Shown piece after piece: positions 11,368-22,292 of a stretch of 64,000 bases of DNA. Numbering within the stretch: the first letter of the stretch is position 1; each line of letters begins with the position of its first letter. A program made the translations under genes and the position numbers. The notes under the pieces are model-generated. The model was given only the letters and a program-made list of their open reading frames with translations, was not told the origin of the DNA and made no database searches. Source of the stretch: Varanus komodoensis (taxonomy: Eukaryota > Chordata > Lepidosauria > Squamata > Varanidae); contig NW_025336481.1 in assembly GCF_004798865.1 (NCBI RefSeq), positions 27,742,863 through 27,806,862 on the forward strand, in the 5' to 3' direction.

Positions 11368-13779
11368 GCTGACACTATACCCAACTTCTGAGCACACCTT
11401 ATGTCCATTCATGCAGTATAAGCTCTACATTCTGTTCTTAGTTCATTTGTGGTAAGTGTTTACTTGCTTCAGGTTTTAGGGCAATGATGCAAAGTATAGA
11501 GAGGGCAGACAAAGGCAAAGACTGTATACATGCAGCTTTTCAAGCAAGCAAGAAAGCAAGCCATTAGGTCATTCAGTCCTGAAGCACAATGATGGTGACA
11601 TCACGTTATAGTAGAGGTCTTAGGCCAAGCTTTGGTCTGACAGCACAATGACTGCATAAGTCCTAGACTCATATCAGACTTTCAGCTGGATTGCCAGATC
11701 TGCTTTTATCAAACTCAGAGAATTCACTCAAGTCCAAATAGTTCTGCATTTAATAGAATCCTTCATTGAGATGCAATGTTCTCAAAGCAAGGCCTTTAGA
11801 AATCAAGCACCTCTGCCACTACCACTCAGGGTCCTCAGAAGGCTGGAGATATTAGGAAAGGTAAAGAACTGTTTCATGTAGAGGAATTCTGCCTAAGCTG
11901 CAATTCCAACTTGCAAAGGGTCAGCAGACTCTATGTCAGTCAGACATCCCGGGCCCCATAAATTCCTTGCAGTTGAGTCAGTGAATTAGTCTGATCGATG
12001 TATTTGTCTTCCCTGTGATGACTCTGCCTACTCTGCTGCTTCCTTTTCCTGACTTTCGACTTGCATCATGATCCATTCCTGCCTTTGATCTTGCATTACC
12101 TCTGGGTCCCTTTAAGCCTCTGGCTAGGGTTGATGGAAGTGGCCTTTCACAAGCATCTGGAGGACCACACAAATTCCCTTCCTAACATGATGTATGCATC
12201 TAATGTAGTTAAATATGCAAGTAATCTCCCTTCTGCAAATTTAATACAGCCTTTTTGCCTCTGCTATTTTACATTCCAGCCAATGACAAACAATTACAAT
12301 GCCCAACAAGTTGTCAGACAAGCAAGCAAACAGAATGGCAATAGTACCAACTGCCTGTGTGTTATGCAAGTATATATTTTCTCCTTTTGTTTAATTGGTC
12401 ATAACACCACTGTTAACACAAATACATATAAAAAAAATACAAATGTCTCTTTCTGGATGCTTAGCATTTTATGTTCTAGTTACTTATAAAAGGGAGCTAA
12501 GAAAAATATGACCACACAACTAGAAAGTCACCAAAATCTGGTGCATATTGGCATTAATATAGAAATTTGAATATTCCCAGATAGCATTTGTGAATGGTGG
12601 GGGTGGGAGGAGGAAAATCTTACAAATATACAAATGAATTTTACCAGTCATCCAGTTGTAATTTTCAGCAGTCACTTCTGTATTTCTGAAAAGTGGAAGT
12701 AATGACAAACCTTATCTAGGACTGCCAACAACAATGGATGAATGTCAATGTTTACTGAATGTATGGAACATATGAATTATATGTACATGCTGAATTATAG
12801 CATAATGATTTTCAGTTTTTCTTCATGCTGTTTACTGGATTAAATGGGATTTTAATCTTAATCTTCAAAAAATTGAATCACATCATTAGGGGACTATCCA
12901 GACCATTACAGAGCAAAGCTATCAGTCTATTTAAAAAAAGTTGAAATTTCAGACTTCTTACCTATTACTTTTAAGGCTGAAGTTTAAAGGTCATTGATCG
13001 AGCAAAGAAACATCATTGAATATGAAGTTTCCCAGTGTGCAAACTACTTAATGCCACATCCAATTCAGTCAAACAAAGGGAAAAAAAACCATTTTAAACA
13101 GATGCAACCATTCCAGCAGAAAGCCCAAGTGAACTTGAACAACATTATGGTTCATTTTCTCTGCCAATTTATTTTAAAACATAGTTAGTGGACTTGACCA
13201 CCATTCCATTTAAAACTAAATAAGTCTTTTCAACCTTCATTCTTGCAGAAAATATTTCCTTACAATAATTAAATAAAGGAAGTGTATAAGGTGTCAGCTA
13301 ATGAGTGGAGTGATTTATTTATGTACTCACATACATATGCACACTAGAATTTCCTTTTCTTAATTATAAACAAGATTTACTGTTATTGTTGGACTAAAAA
13401 GCTAAGATTTTTGCCAGTTGGAACCAAGGGTGCAACCAGAAAGGAAACCAAAGAGGAAGGGGTGTATCATTGTTGTTTTAAAATGGATGGTAATAACTTC
13501 TCAGATTTATTGATGCTACTATGATATAGCCACATTAAAAACTTCATTTTATTTTTATCACATTTGTTTTCCACTTTTCCTCTAAGTAGCCTAGGGAGAA
13601 AACAGTATATATGGATATACTGTGTTGTATGCTCTTGGGTTTATAATTTGTCAAGCTTAGTGGATAAGAAAGAGATTTGGAAATATGATGTGACTGCCAG
13701 ATAGTCAAAATCAAGGCCAGCTGAAGTCATAACCCCCAAATGTTACCCTTTCCCATTCCTGGCTTGAATTGTCTGGTTG
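11368..13779. other. AT-rich stretch, no gene seen
   Basis: The longest open frame is 142 codons at 12061-12489 (plus). It shows no domain, no composition bias and no repeat homology that I recognise. I treat it as a chance ORF. No transposon body is visible. Confidence 0.5.
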
Positions 13780-13869
13780 AGTTGTATGGAGCTGATGGTT
13801 GGATGACTCTTTGGGCAGGGTACTGGAGAAAAAGACCCTTAGATCCCCTCCAACTTTGTTTCTATTTAA
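13780..13869 (+). mobile_element. CR1 LINE 3' tail fragment
   Basis: GGTTGGATGACTCTTTGGGC, a GGTACTGGA segment, then CCCCTCCAACTTTGTTTCTA follow the order of the CR1 3' UTR end (a TTGGATGxC..., GATGGCCT, CCTTCCAACTCTATGATTCT series). No coding part is left. Confidence 0.5.
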
Positions 13870-14099
13870 GATAGCTGGTTATCCTACTTTGCAGAAAAGA
13901 CTGCTGTTTTGGACAACTGAATGGGGACAGTCCTTTATTTGAAAGTATTGGGCATTGGAAGGGCTGCCCAATCCACAGCTGGTGTCAAGTCAAAGAACCG
14001 TATTGAAGGGGACCCGCTCTTGATGTTACCCATCAAAACGTAGCAAGTGAAGGGCAGATTGTGCAAGCAGGCAGCTCGCTTGAGCAGTCTCTTCTTTTA

Positions 14100-14290
14100 T
14101 GGTACATTGTATTGTATTTCTATTCTACATTGCATTGTATTAATTGTATTGTACGTTAATTTTACATTGTATTATATTGTACATTGTATTGTATTCTAAA
14201 TTTGCATGCATGTGTGTATCTGCATATGCAAATTGCTATCTTCATTTGGCCTAACCTTAACCCTAACCCTTTTTTGGTGATGCATAGCCT
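14100..14290. repeat. TTGTA-rich tract ending in telomere-like CCCTAA motif
   Basis: From 14100 to 14200 the DNA is built of irregular ATTGTATTGTA/ACATTGTATT units. About 60 bp later is CCTAACCTTAACCCTAACCC (14270-14289), an interstitial telomere-like run of about three units. No link to the 178-bp satellite sequence is visible on either side. Confidence 0.7.
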
Positions 14291-14829
14291 CTTTTTTGTC
14301 AATATGTACTGGCCACCCTGTTCTAGAAATAGATCTATGTGATTCTTTGCAGCATTAAGACAAGTTTCACAAGGCAGCAGAAATGTGATGAGGAGTTAGA
14401 ATTCTGCTAGTAGCCAGCATTCTTCTGAAGATCTCTTTATCTGGAATGTACAAGAACTAATTTCCATTAAGTTCAGTTTCACTGCATGTTCTCTGTGTTA
14501 TCAGGCCTTAATCTCTTTTCAGTTCCAGCATGCTTTCTTCTGAGGGGTAGGCAATGTTGTGCTGGAGAATCACTCCTCTCTCCTTCACACCACCCAGTTT
14601 CCATCCCCTTTTATGCTCAGCCAAACCAGGTTGACAGAATAAGTGTGTCAGAAACTCTAGACACAGCTTGGCCTCCATCTCTCTTTGCTCTTGATTCCCT
14701 GGAAAGGTGCCTGGTCCTAGAGGACAGTCCTACCTCCAACTAAGGAAGTATGGATTTTATTAAATTCATTCTGGCTGTGTTTTGCAGATTGGCAGGTGCT
14801 TTCTTTTCACTCATTGACAGAATCACACT

Positions 14830-14922
14830 CACACATGTGTGTAATATGTATATATGTATACGTGTGCGTGTGTCTGTGTGCATATACATATACATGCACA
14901 TATACATATACATATACATACG
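14830..14922. repeat. compound (TG)/(TA)/(ACATAT) microsatellite
   Basis: Alternating purine-pyrimidine DNA: ACACATGTGTG, TATATGTATACGTGTGCGTG and CATATACATATACATGCAC runs. Long alternating tracts of this kind can form Z-DNA or cruciforms; that is inference. Confidence 0.85.
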
Positions 14923-15193
14923 AGAATCATTCCATTGGTGCAAACGTGCAGGTGGGCTAATGTGCACAAGTGCACGTGTACAACTGTGCAAATTCCTGGA
15001 AAAAAATTAAAAAGACCTCAAATCTGCAGCAACCATGCAACTTGGATAGAGCTAATCTGATGCAGAATGCACATGCTGGGTTCACAGAAATCCAACTGAA
15101 CTGATATGAATCTGTTGCAGATTTCTCTAATTTCTCTATCTCCAGCACCTCCCAGCGGAAAGAATCACCCTCAGAGTGAAGACTATGCAGTTT

Positions 15194-15235
15194 TGTGTGT
15201 GTATCTGTGTCTCTGTGTGTCTCTCTCTCTGTGTA
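15194..15235. repeat. (TG)n/(TC)n microsatellite
   Basis: TGTGTGTGTATCTGTGTCTC followed by TGTGTGTCTCTCTCTCTG. Confidence 0.85.
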
Positions 15236-16099
15236 ATTACTCCTTCTAAGGTATACCATGAGTATGGCTGATAATGAATGCTGTATATCTTGAAGTGCAG
15301 CAAGAACCACACCTGGCTTAGTTCTAACAGGAAGAATCAAATTTTACAACAAATGCTCATGATTCAAATAGAATTTATACTATTGTGATTACTTTCTAGC
15401 ATTTGTTAGATGAAACACTAGATTTTAGTAAAATACAGTTTGAGGAACTGCCTATTAGTAGCTTCTGATGAATCATCTAACAATCTTTCTCAGGACTTGT
15501 TGAGCAGTGCATTTGCAATGGTTTTAGAGGGCAGTACATGACATCACCTTTTTCTGTTGCTTTTCTTGTTTGCTTTTCAAGTACATTTACATGGCCATAA
15601 TCAGTCCCAGATGGCTTCCTTCAGACAAATAAGCTCACATCTATGTGTGTGCAAAAGATATAACCCTCAATATGGCCAATACAATAAGTTTCTAAATCTA
15701 GACTTGCATAATTCGTATTCACTTGTAGCAGCAGGCAAACATGTATCTTAATGGCAAGCAGGTGCCAAGAAGTGTGGAAATTCACTTGAGAGTTTTCTAG
15801 AATGATCGATCACGCCAACCTACCACCCAAACAATGTTTTCCTCTGCAGTTCAAGAATTCTTCTGGAGGGACTGCCCCTCATTCCATCTGCTTAGTTTGA
15901 TCCAAGACAAACTCTGACCATCTGAAAGTAATAGACCCAACCTGCATGTATTCCCAGATATGTGGAAATCAACTGAAATAGCTTTCCATGCCACATGGTG
16001 GGTTCTTCATGTTATGAATAGATACTCATATTGTCCCAGGAGCTGCCAGAAATACCTGGTAGTTGTTCAGAGACTGCAGAACTTCCCATGAATGTATAG

Positions 16100-16207
16100 A
16101 CAGTGAGATGATTTATATTTACACTAGTTGCTGGGGAATGTGAGCAGGAAGGATTATCGCCACAGGCAGCTGGCCTGCCACTGTAAGAACAGAATGTTGG
16201 ACTAGAT
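16100..16207 (+). mobile_element. CR1 LINE 3' UTR, interrupted by hAT
   Basis: CTAGTTGCTGGGGAATGTGA, CAGCTGGCCTGCCACTGT and AACAGAATGTTGGACTAGAT match in order the 3' UTR of a squamate CR1 subfamily whose next bases should be GGGCC(T/C)TTGGTCTGATCC. The match stops abruptly at GGACTAGAT, where the hAT terminus CAGTG starts at 16208. The rest of the CR1 tail is not found after the composite. Confidence 0.65.
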
Positions 16208-17487
16208 CAGTGATGGTGAACCTTTTAGAAACCGAGTGCCCAAATTGCAAACCAAAACCTACTTATTTATGCCAGCACTACAAAAAACCTGAAAACTGAG
16301 GTTTTAGTTTAGAGAAAACAACTCACAGCCAGTCCAAGCATTCAAGTGCTCCTCGACCCTGAGCTGTCAGAAGCTCAGGTGACGGAGGTGGCGAGGAGAG
16401 CTTTCCTTCAGCTTTGGCTGATCCATCAGTTGCGTCCCTACCTGGAGAACGATTGCCTGGTGACAGTGACACATGCATTGGTAACTTCCTGCTTAGACTT
16501 CTGTAACGTGCTCTACGTGGGGCTACCCTTGAAGACGGTCCGGATACTTCAATTGGTGCAAAACAGAGCTGCCAGGTTGCTAAGGGAGACTGGGCGTTGT
16601 TCTCATATAACCCCAGTTCTCTGTCAGCTTCACTGGCTCCCCATTGAAGTCTGGGCCCAATTCAAAGTGTTGGTTATCACCTATAAAGCCCTCAACAGCT
16701 TGGAACCTGCTTATCTAAAGGAGCGCTTGCATTCATATATGCCCTTCCACCCCTTGAGATCTGCAGCAGAGGCCCTTCTCCGGGAACCCTCCGTGAAAGA
16801 TATTAGGAGGGTGAGTACCCGGAGGAGGGCCTTCTCTGTGGTGGCGCCCCACCTATGGAATGCGCTCCCCAGAGAGGTCTGCCTGGCGCGGTCGTTATTT
16901 GTTTTTTGATGCCAGGCCAAGACCTTTTTATTTAAAAGTTATTTTAACTGTTAATCTATGAAATGTATTTATTGGGTTTTTATGTACATGCCGAGATGTT
17001 TCCGGTTTTTAAAGTCTAATTATATAATTGTTTATTTATGTTTATTTATTAATGTTGTAAGCCGCCCTGAGACTTTTTGAAAATGGGGCAGCATAAAAAT
17101 GGTTTAAATAAATAAATAAATAAATATCCTTGGCAGCGCATTGATTGGTCATGCGAAAGCTCATGCGAGTCATTGCTAACGAGTCATGGCCAGTGATGTT
17201 ATTGCCTGGTGCCGCTACTCCTTTGGCTCGTGATGTCATTGCCTGGTGCGGCTGCACCTTTCACATTGGCCATGCAAAACCTTGGATGAGTCGTGGCTAA
17301 TGAGTTGTGGCTTATGATGTCATTGCAAGGTACCTCTACTTCTTTTGAAGCATGCACATTTACCTTATGTGCGCTGTTATCCAACGCTTGACTGCTGGGC
17401 CGATACTGGTGCAACTTGACTCGCATGCCAACAGAGACAGCTCTGGGTGCCCACTGTGGCACGCAAGCCATAGGTTAACCACAACTG
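16208..17487. mobile_element. hAT-type element split by an L2 LINE
   Basis: The left terminus CAGTGATGGTGAACC (16208) and right terminus GGTTAACCACAACTG (ending 17487) are inverted repeats matching at 12 of 15 positions. The left arm (to about 16340) has GAGTGCCCAAATTGCAAACC and CCAGTCCAAGCA, and the right arm (from about 17126) has TATCCTTGGCAGCGCATTG, CATGCACATTTACC and a GTGGCACGCAAGCCATAGG end. The same blocks occur uninterrupted in the copy at 58821-59198, which shows that 16341-17126 is a later L2 insertion. Without the L2 the element is about 490 bp and has no transposase. The last 8 bp duplicated on its right is CCCTAACC, from satellite DNA. Confidence 0.8.
16341..17126 (+). mobile_element. 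L2-clade LINE, 5'-truncated, ORF mostly open
   Basis: A 188-codon frame (16346-16909) reads as the C-terminal part of an L2-clade ORF2, downstream of the reverse transcriptase catalytic core. Its landmarks in order are LLDPELSEAQVTEVARRAF, LRPYLENDCLVTVTHALVTS, CLDFCNVLYVGLPLKTV, QLHWLPIEVWAQFKVLVITY, KALNSLEPAYLKERL, ALLREPSVKDIRRVSTRRR and AFSVVAPHLWNALPREV. It begins with GTG rather than ATG because the element is truncated, not because a gene starts there. A TGA falls close to the family's usual end; CQAKTFLFKS follows in frame. The 3' UTR has GTAAGCCGCCCTGAGAC, GGGGCAGCATAAAAATGG and an (AAAT)n tail to 17126. It is the youngest-looking LINE in the window and lies inside a hAT element. 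Confidence 0.9.
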
Positions 17488-18168
17488 CCCTAACCCTACC
17501 TTGGTGCACTCCCCTAACCCTAATATAAGAGTGTGATTTTGAAAAAAGTCTTACTTGAGTAGTTTTTCTGCACAGCTCAAAATTTCTGCCCATTCTAAAC
17601 ACATCCCAACCATCAAAATCATGCCAGGACACCTTATTTTTCTAACCCTAACCCTGCCCTGGTGCATACCCCTAACCCTAATACAGGGCAAAAATTCCAT
17701 TGAAAAGAAAGGGATTTTGAAAAAGCCTTCCTTGAGTAGCTTTCTCTGCACAACTCAACATCTCTGCCCATTCTAAACACATTCCAACCATGAAAATCAT
17801 GCCAGGACACCTCGGTTTTCTAACCCTAACCCTGCCTTGGTGCACACCCCTAACCCTAATACAGGGCAAAAGTTCAATTGAAAATAATGCGATTTTGAAA
17901 AGGCCCTCCTTGAATAGATTTTTCTGCACTGCGCATCGTTTCTGCCCATTCTAAGCACATTGCAACCATCAAAATCATGCCAGGACATCTTGGTTTTCTA
18001 ACACTAACTCTACCCTGCTGCACACCCCTAACCCTAATATAGGGTGAAAGTTCCATTGAAAAGGGCGGGATTTTGAAAAAGCCTTCCTTGACTAGCTTTC
18101 TGTACACTACTCGTTATTTCTGCCCATTCTAAGCACATTGCAACCATCACAATCATTCCAGAAACACC
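17488..18168. repeat. 178-bp satellite, about 3.8 copies
   Basis: The marker GATTTTGAAAA recurs at 17535, 17713, 17891 and 18069, exactly 178 bp apart each time. Every unit has CCCTAACCCTAAT, then CCATTGAAAA, GATTTTGAAAAAGCC, CTGCCCATTCTAA, CCATCAAAATCATGCCAGG and CTAACCCTAACCCTGCC. Two telomere-like CCCTAA motifs thus sit in each unit, on either side of a TGGTGCACACC segment. Copies differ by substitutions but not by length. The first copy starts with CCCTAACC exactly at the hAT terminus. The array fades at about 18168. The minus-strand ORFs here repeat one peptide because 178 is not a multiple of three; they are not genes. Confidence 0.95.
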
Positions 18169-19229
18169 AGAGAGTTCCCTGGCAAGAACAGCTTTTGAAG
18201 TGGCTATTTTTAGCCTTCAGCCTCTACTTTCCTCTGCTCTCCAGCAACACGTATGTCATTGCTTGCTTTATTCCCATTGGTCATGTAGTGTGTCTAGATC
18301 CTTAGCTGTTTTTAGAAACAGGGAAACATTGTGAATATACATGTATAGAGAATGGGGGAATTGTGATGAAACTGCTTTAATTTAATAAAAATCACTGGAA
18401 TGGCATAGAAACAGGGCAAACATTTAGGTACACTCAGAAAGGGGAAAGGGGACATCAGTGGACCCATCAGGAGGAGGCTGCTGTCATCCATAGGCAAGTC
18501 TAGGGAAAGGATGAGAATTTTCCTCCTGCGGCTGCCAGGATGTGTGGCAAGGCAGGACACATTGAAAAACATATTATTTGGATAACCAACATCTTCATCT
18601 GACAGAATCTTCAAGGAAAAATGGTGCGGTTCATGGAAAGAGCATGGCACATTTGCCATGGCATGTGAAACCAGATCATGTGTCCTCTGTGTGTCCACTG
18701 TGAAGAGCGCAAATGATTATACACTTCTGACTGCTTGTTCCAGTGAAGGAAGAACCCAACATTTTTTTTCCTTTTTTATCAGATTGAAGTGTATTTCCTA
18801 AGGCTTAGGTACAGACAGTAAGAATATTAAGCTGAAACATACCAGGACTGATTGATTGATTCAGCCATGCTATTTTTGCCTCTGACTCTATTCCCTTACT
18901 TTCAAACCTACCCACAACTGGAATGCCCCATCCCCCATATTTCTCCAAAAATATCTTTTGCCCCTTGTGTTGAAATATGGTCCTCATCCCTGCCCTATTT
19001 ACCACAACATTTTGTTTGCATACTGAGCAGCTTAACAAGGTGGCGGTTCTGCAGGTGGACAGTTCTTATGTCCAGGAACTGGCCAAGTTACCTGTTCTAA
19101 TCAACATTGCACCCACTGAAGAATCAAGTGTGTAGCTTGGGGGTTCTCACTGAACCATATCTTTCAATGGAGGACAGGTTAACTCAGTGACCAGAACTGC
19201 CTTTTATCATTTTCCATGAGCTACATTCA
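18169..19229. other. stretch without supported feature
   Basis: A 128-codon minus frame at 18312-18698 has no recognisable domain. No repeat is recognised. I see no reason to call a gene. Confidence 0.5.
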
Positions 19230-19810
19230 CTCCTTGCCATGGAGATGCAGGAATTGGTAGCCTCAGTACTGGATTGCTTTAATGTGTTCTATGTAGACCA
19301 GTCAGGGAACCAGCACAAATGCAGAATTCAGCAGCCTGGTTGCTGGATGAAGCAGTCCATCATGGCCATGTTACACCTTTGCTTAAGTAAGTGCTCTGCA
19401 TTCTAACATGTGAATGTGTCCTCTTCAAAATTATGTTATTGACATGCAAGGCTTTGAACAACTTCGGACCAAGTTGACTGAGTGACTGCCTTCTCTCATA
19501 CCCATTTGTCCATTCATTGACCTACTGATCAGGGCGTCCTGGTAGTTTCCTCACCTGCTCATGTACATATGACAGCAACAAGGAAGAGGGCCTTTGTGGT
19601 AGTGGCATCTACCTTTGAAATTTCCTTTCAACTGCAGTATAATGATTCTGTTTTTGTAGTACTGTAGATGTATTTCTTTAGGCAAACATTTGCTCATTTC
19701 AGTGCTCAGATTTATTAAATGTGATATTTTGTTGCTGCTTGTAATTGTTTTATTTCAATTTTAATAGTTGCAATAAAAACTATTGCATACCACCATGGAA
19801 TCTGACCATA
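19230..19810 (+). mobile_element. L2-clade LINE, decayed 3' part
   Basis: Translation in pieces gives blocks collinear with the L2 ORF at 16346: LVASVLDCFNVFYVD, then a TSDQVD segment, then ATRKRAFVVVASTFEISF (compare RRRAFSVVAPHLWNAL). The 3' UTR runs on with TTTATTTCAATTTTAATAG and ACCACCATGGAATCTGACC. It has many stops and indels. Confidence 0.65.
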
Positions 19811-19919
19811 AAAGTTAGTATATACATTTTTGAAATAAACACATAAGCATGGGAAGCCCATAGATAGGACACGAGTATGATGGCAGACACTCACTTATGT
19901 TGCCAGCAAGGGGAAACAG

Positions 19920-20060
19920 GGTATAGCGATCATGGGTAGCAGCCATTTCTCTTTTGGAAATGCGTTTAATCCCCTCTCAAAACTCTCTGTGTTGGTGGGC
20001 ATCTTGTGTGTTAGTGATTCAATGGTTTAATCATTGTGAACTCTTGTTAACTATTACGTG
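19920..20060 (-). mobile_element. CR1 LINE fragment
   Basis: GGTAGCAGCCATTTCTC, GTTTAATCCCCTCTCAAA and GGTGGGCATC...GTGATTCAATGG line up with the antisense of a CR1 C-terminus and 3' UTR, the same family as the copy at 22293-22625. No ORF remains. Confidence 0.5.
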
Positions 20061-20093
20061 AAAAGATACTTTCTTTAGCAACCTACCATATTG

Positions 20094-20147
20094 CTAGTAG
20101 GGTTGCCACTAGGAATATGGCTATATTCCTAGTAGCAACTCTACTAG
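20094..20147. repeat. 54-bp near-perfect palindrome
   Basis: CTAGTAGGGTTGCCACTAGG at 20094 pairs with the mirror half ending TAGCAACTCTACTAG at 20147; 24 of 27 positions pair with no loop. A partial direct repeat (ACTAGGAATATAGCC) follows immediately at 20143-20157. No known family was recognised. Confidence 0.9.
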
Positions 20148-20194
20148 GAATATAGCCATTCTGTTTCCTTGGATGATTTTGGACTCTAGAAGTT

Positions 20195-20195
20195 C

Positions 20196-20269
<74 letters not shown>
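20195..20269. repeat. (AC)n-(AG)n compound microsatellite
   Basis: About 18 AC units run into 19 AG units. The ORF across it (20173-20460) is a product of the repeat. Confidence 0.95.
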
Positions 20270-20271
<2 letters not shown>

Positions 20272-22292
20272 AGATCAATGACCAACAGGACCAACTCCTA
20301 TAACAAAAATTACCAAGTGCAGCCTATGCGGTCCCATTCCCAAGTAAGTAGTTGCCCTGCCTATCTTGGCCATACATTGACAAGGTGGAAGCCACCAGAT
20401 TTGAATAGGTTCTGTTCCCTTCAACATAAGTGTCATAAAGCCCAAGGATTTGTATTATAAGCCCATAAGAGACCTGCCTCTTCTTTCACCAAAGTTTCCC
20501 CTCTTTGCTGTTATAGATAGGTGGCCTCATGTGCTTTTAAAGTGGTGCCTACCTGTGTTTCCTTCAGCTTCAGTTCTAACATGTGAAATGCACTGCTCTG
20601 TCTTGGGAATACAAGCACAGCATCTTTGAAAGAAGCACTGGAGAAAAAAAATATGCATGCTAATAAGACATTCCAACTCCTTGATGTATGGAATCTCCTG
20701 CGGTGAAAGTAACTGAGGAACTTGGCCTATTAATCTTCATAAACAAACATGGAGGCCAAGCAAAAGTTTTGGATGCATTCATTATTCATTGGCCATGATC
20801 AATGTCTTCCGTCTGGGAAAGCATTCTTGTTTTATCATAGTCTTTTCCTTATTCCACCTAGACAAGAACTTAAAATGCTGCATGATGCATACATGATAAA
20901 TCATAACTGTTTGTCTCGTTGTTGTATGGTTATCTCTCTGCTAGAGATTATCTGAAACTGTCACAGTGGATGATCACGCCATATCTCCTGCTCTGTTCTT
21001 TTTCCCTTTCTTAAAGGAACAATTTTTCAATTTTGCTACTAGATGTAGTGATAAATTACTATAAAAGTGTTCAGGTTTTGTTTTCAATATAATTTTTTTA
21101 GCTTGTAGAATCAGAGTTTCCTCCCATCCACCACCACCTTTACAGGGCAGTAACGGATTTCAGAAAATATAATCATTAAATGTTCCCTTTGAAACCCTGC
21201 CACATGAAATGGACTGGTTAGCTACAGATTGACCTTAAACTGGGGAGACCTCTTCCACTGCTTTGTTCAGCTCTTTTTCCAGTTTGTACAAAAGAGTGAG
21301 CTTTCTGTGGCATGAGCAAGTTCGATAGAGGCAGCACTATATACCTGCCAATTTATATAATGCTAAATTCCTCTGGTTTCTCTCTATTAACATAAGTCAA
21401 TTTCAAGCGAGTTCATAAATTTTTAATACATACCGTGCTTCTGTGAATCTTCACATGGCAAAACTGAGCTGAAGTGCAAAGAAGGGGATTCCATCTTTCA
21501 AAGAGCTGAAGGACAGAAAGGTTATCTGTGAATTCTAGACTACTCCATTGTTCTGTCCTAGATGGCAATGATGGATAAAATGAAATGAAATGAAATATAA
21601 AATAATAAAATAACATAAAATGGGTTGAATATGAATATGTCAGCAAGAATCTCATTCTAAAGTTACTTGATAATGGTGTGACAAATGCACACATTCCTTC
21701 TTTTCACATATTTGCTCTTAAGGTAAATTTGACTTGAATTCTCAAGTAAAAATACACATGGCGAAACAGAAGTCTATGTGCTCATCACACATGACAGTGT
21801 ATGTACAGCTTTCCTACACTGAAGTACATTTGGATTAGAAAATGCATTTCAAACTTCCTCAACTCATTCAGAATAATGAGTTGAAGCAAAATGTGTTAAT
21901 CTTATTAGGCCTCCTTTCAGTGCTCTCTAGATATTTCTGGCATGTTCAGAAAAGCCTTCTTATATACAAAGGGATTTTGTTTAGCACCAGTGTTGAATTC
22001 CTGTTGGGAGAGTCTATCATATAGTTCCTTTTGTTATAGATGCTTGGTATTGTCAGCCTTATCAATTTAGGTGAAACATCTCTTTTAATTCCCTGAATTA
22101 ATCAGTCTAACAGGCAAAATCCATGCATTGCAAGCATTTAAAATACCAATTTCCCCAAAGGACAACACAAATGATTTACAAAACCACTCTATCTGAAAGA
22201 AGAAAAGAAATTTGCAAATATTTTATAAATGGAAAGTAAGAATGGAATTTCAGTGCTTTGGCATTGTGGAGATTCAGCAATCTGAAACTAGT
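20270..22292. other. AT-rich stretch, no gene seen
   Basis: I see no exon-like ORF, RNA gene or recognisable transposon here. A few ATGAAATGAAAT slippage units lie at 21580-21600. Confidence 0.55.

Larger units (their letters stand above)
14290..16099. other. stretch with microsatellites, no gene seen
   Basis: Contains a compound TG/TA/CA microsatellite at about 14830-14922 and a TG/TC one at 15194-15235. The short ORFs here are low-complexity or chance. Confidence 0.55.

Noticed and set aside
11018-11391. Proline- and histidine-rich ORFs as coding
   Set aside because: Three overlapping frames across a GC-rich hAT element with a C12 tract; composition explains them.
12061-12489. 142-codon ORF as a gene
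   Set aside because: No domain, no repeat match, no coding-like composition and no supporting splice or promoter signals; expected by chance in 64 kb.
16346-16909. 187-residue ORF as a host gene
   Set aside because: Its LHWLPIE, YKALN and VVAPHLWNALP blocks are those of an L2-clade LINE, it starts at GTG through truncation, and it ends in an L2 tail with AAAT repeats.
17042-18107. Series of minus-strand ORFs sharing an RVRGVHQGRVRVRKPRCPG-like peptide, as a repeated gene family
   Set aside because: They are frame-shifted translations of the 178-bp satellite; 178 is not a multiple of three, so the peptide jumps frame in each unit.
17488-18168. CRISPR-like array because of regular spacing
   Set aside because: The whole 178-bp unit is repeated, not a short repeat with unique spacers, and the organism is a vertebrate.
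20173-20460. ORF with HTHTHT and RERERE tracts
   Set aside because: Translation of the (AC)n(AG)n microsatellite.
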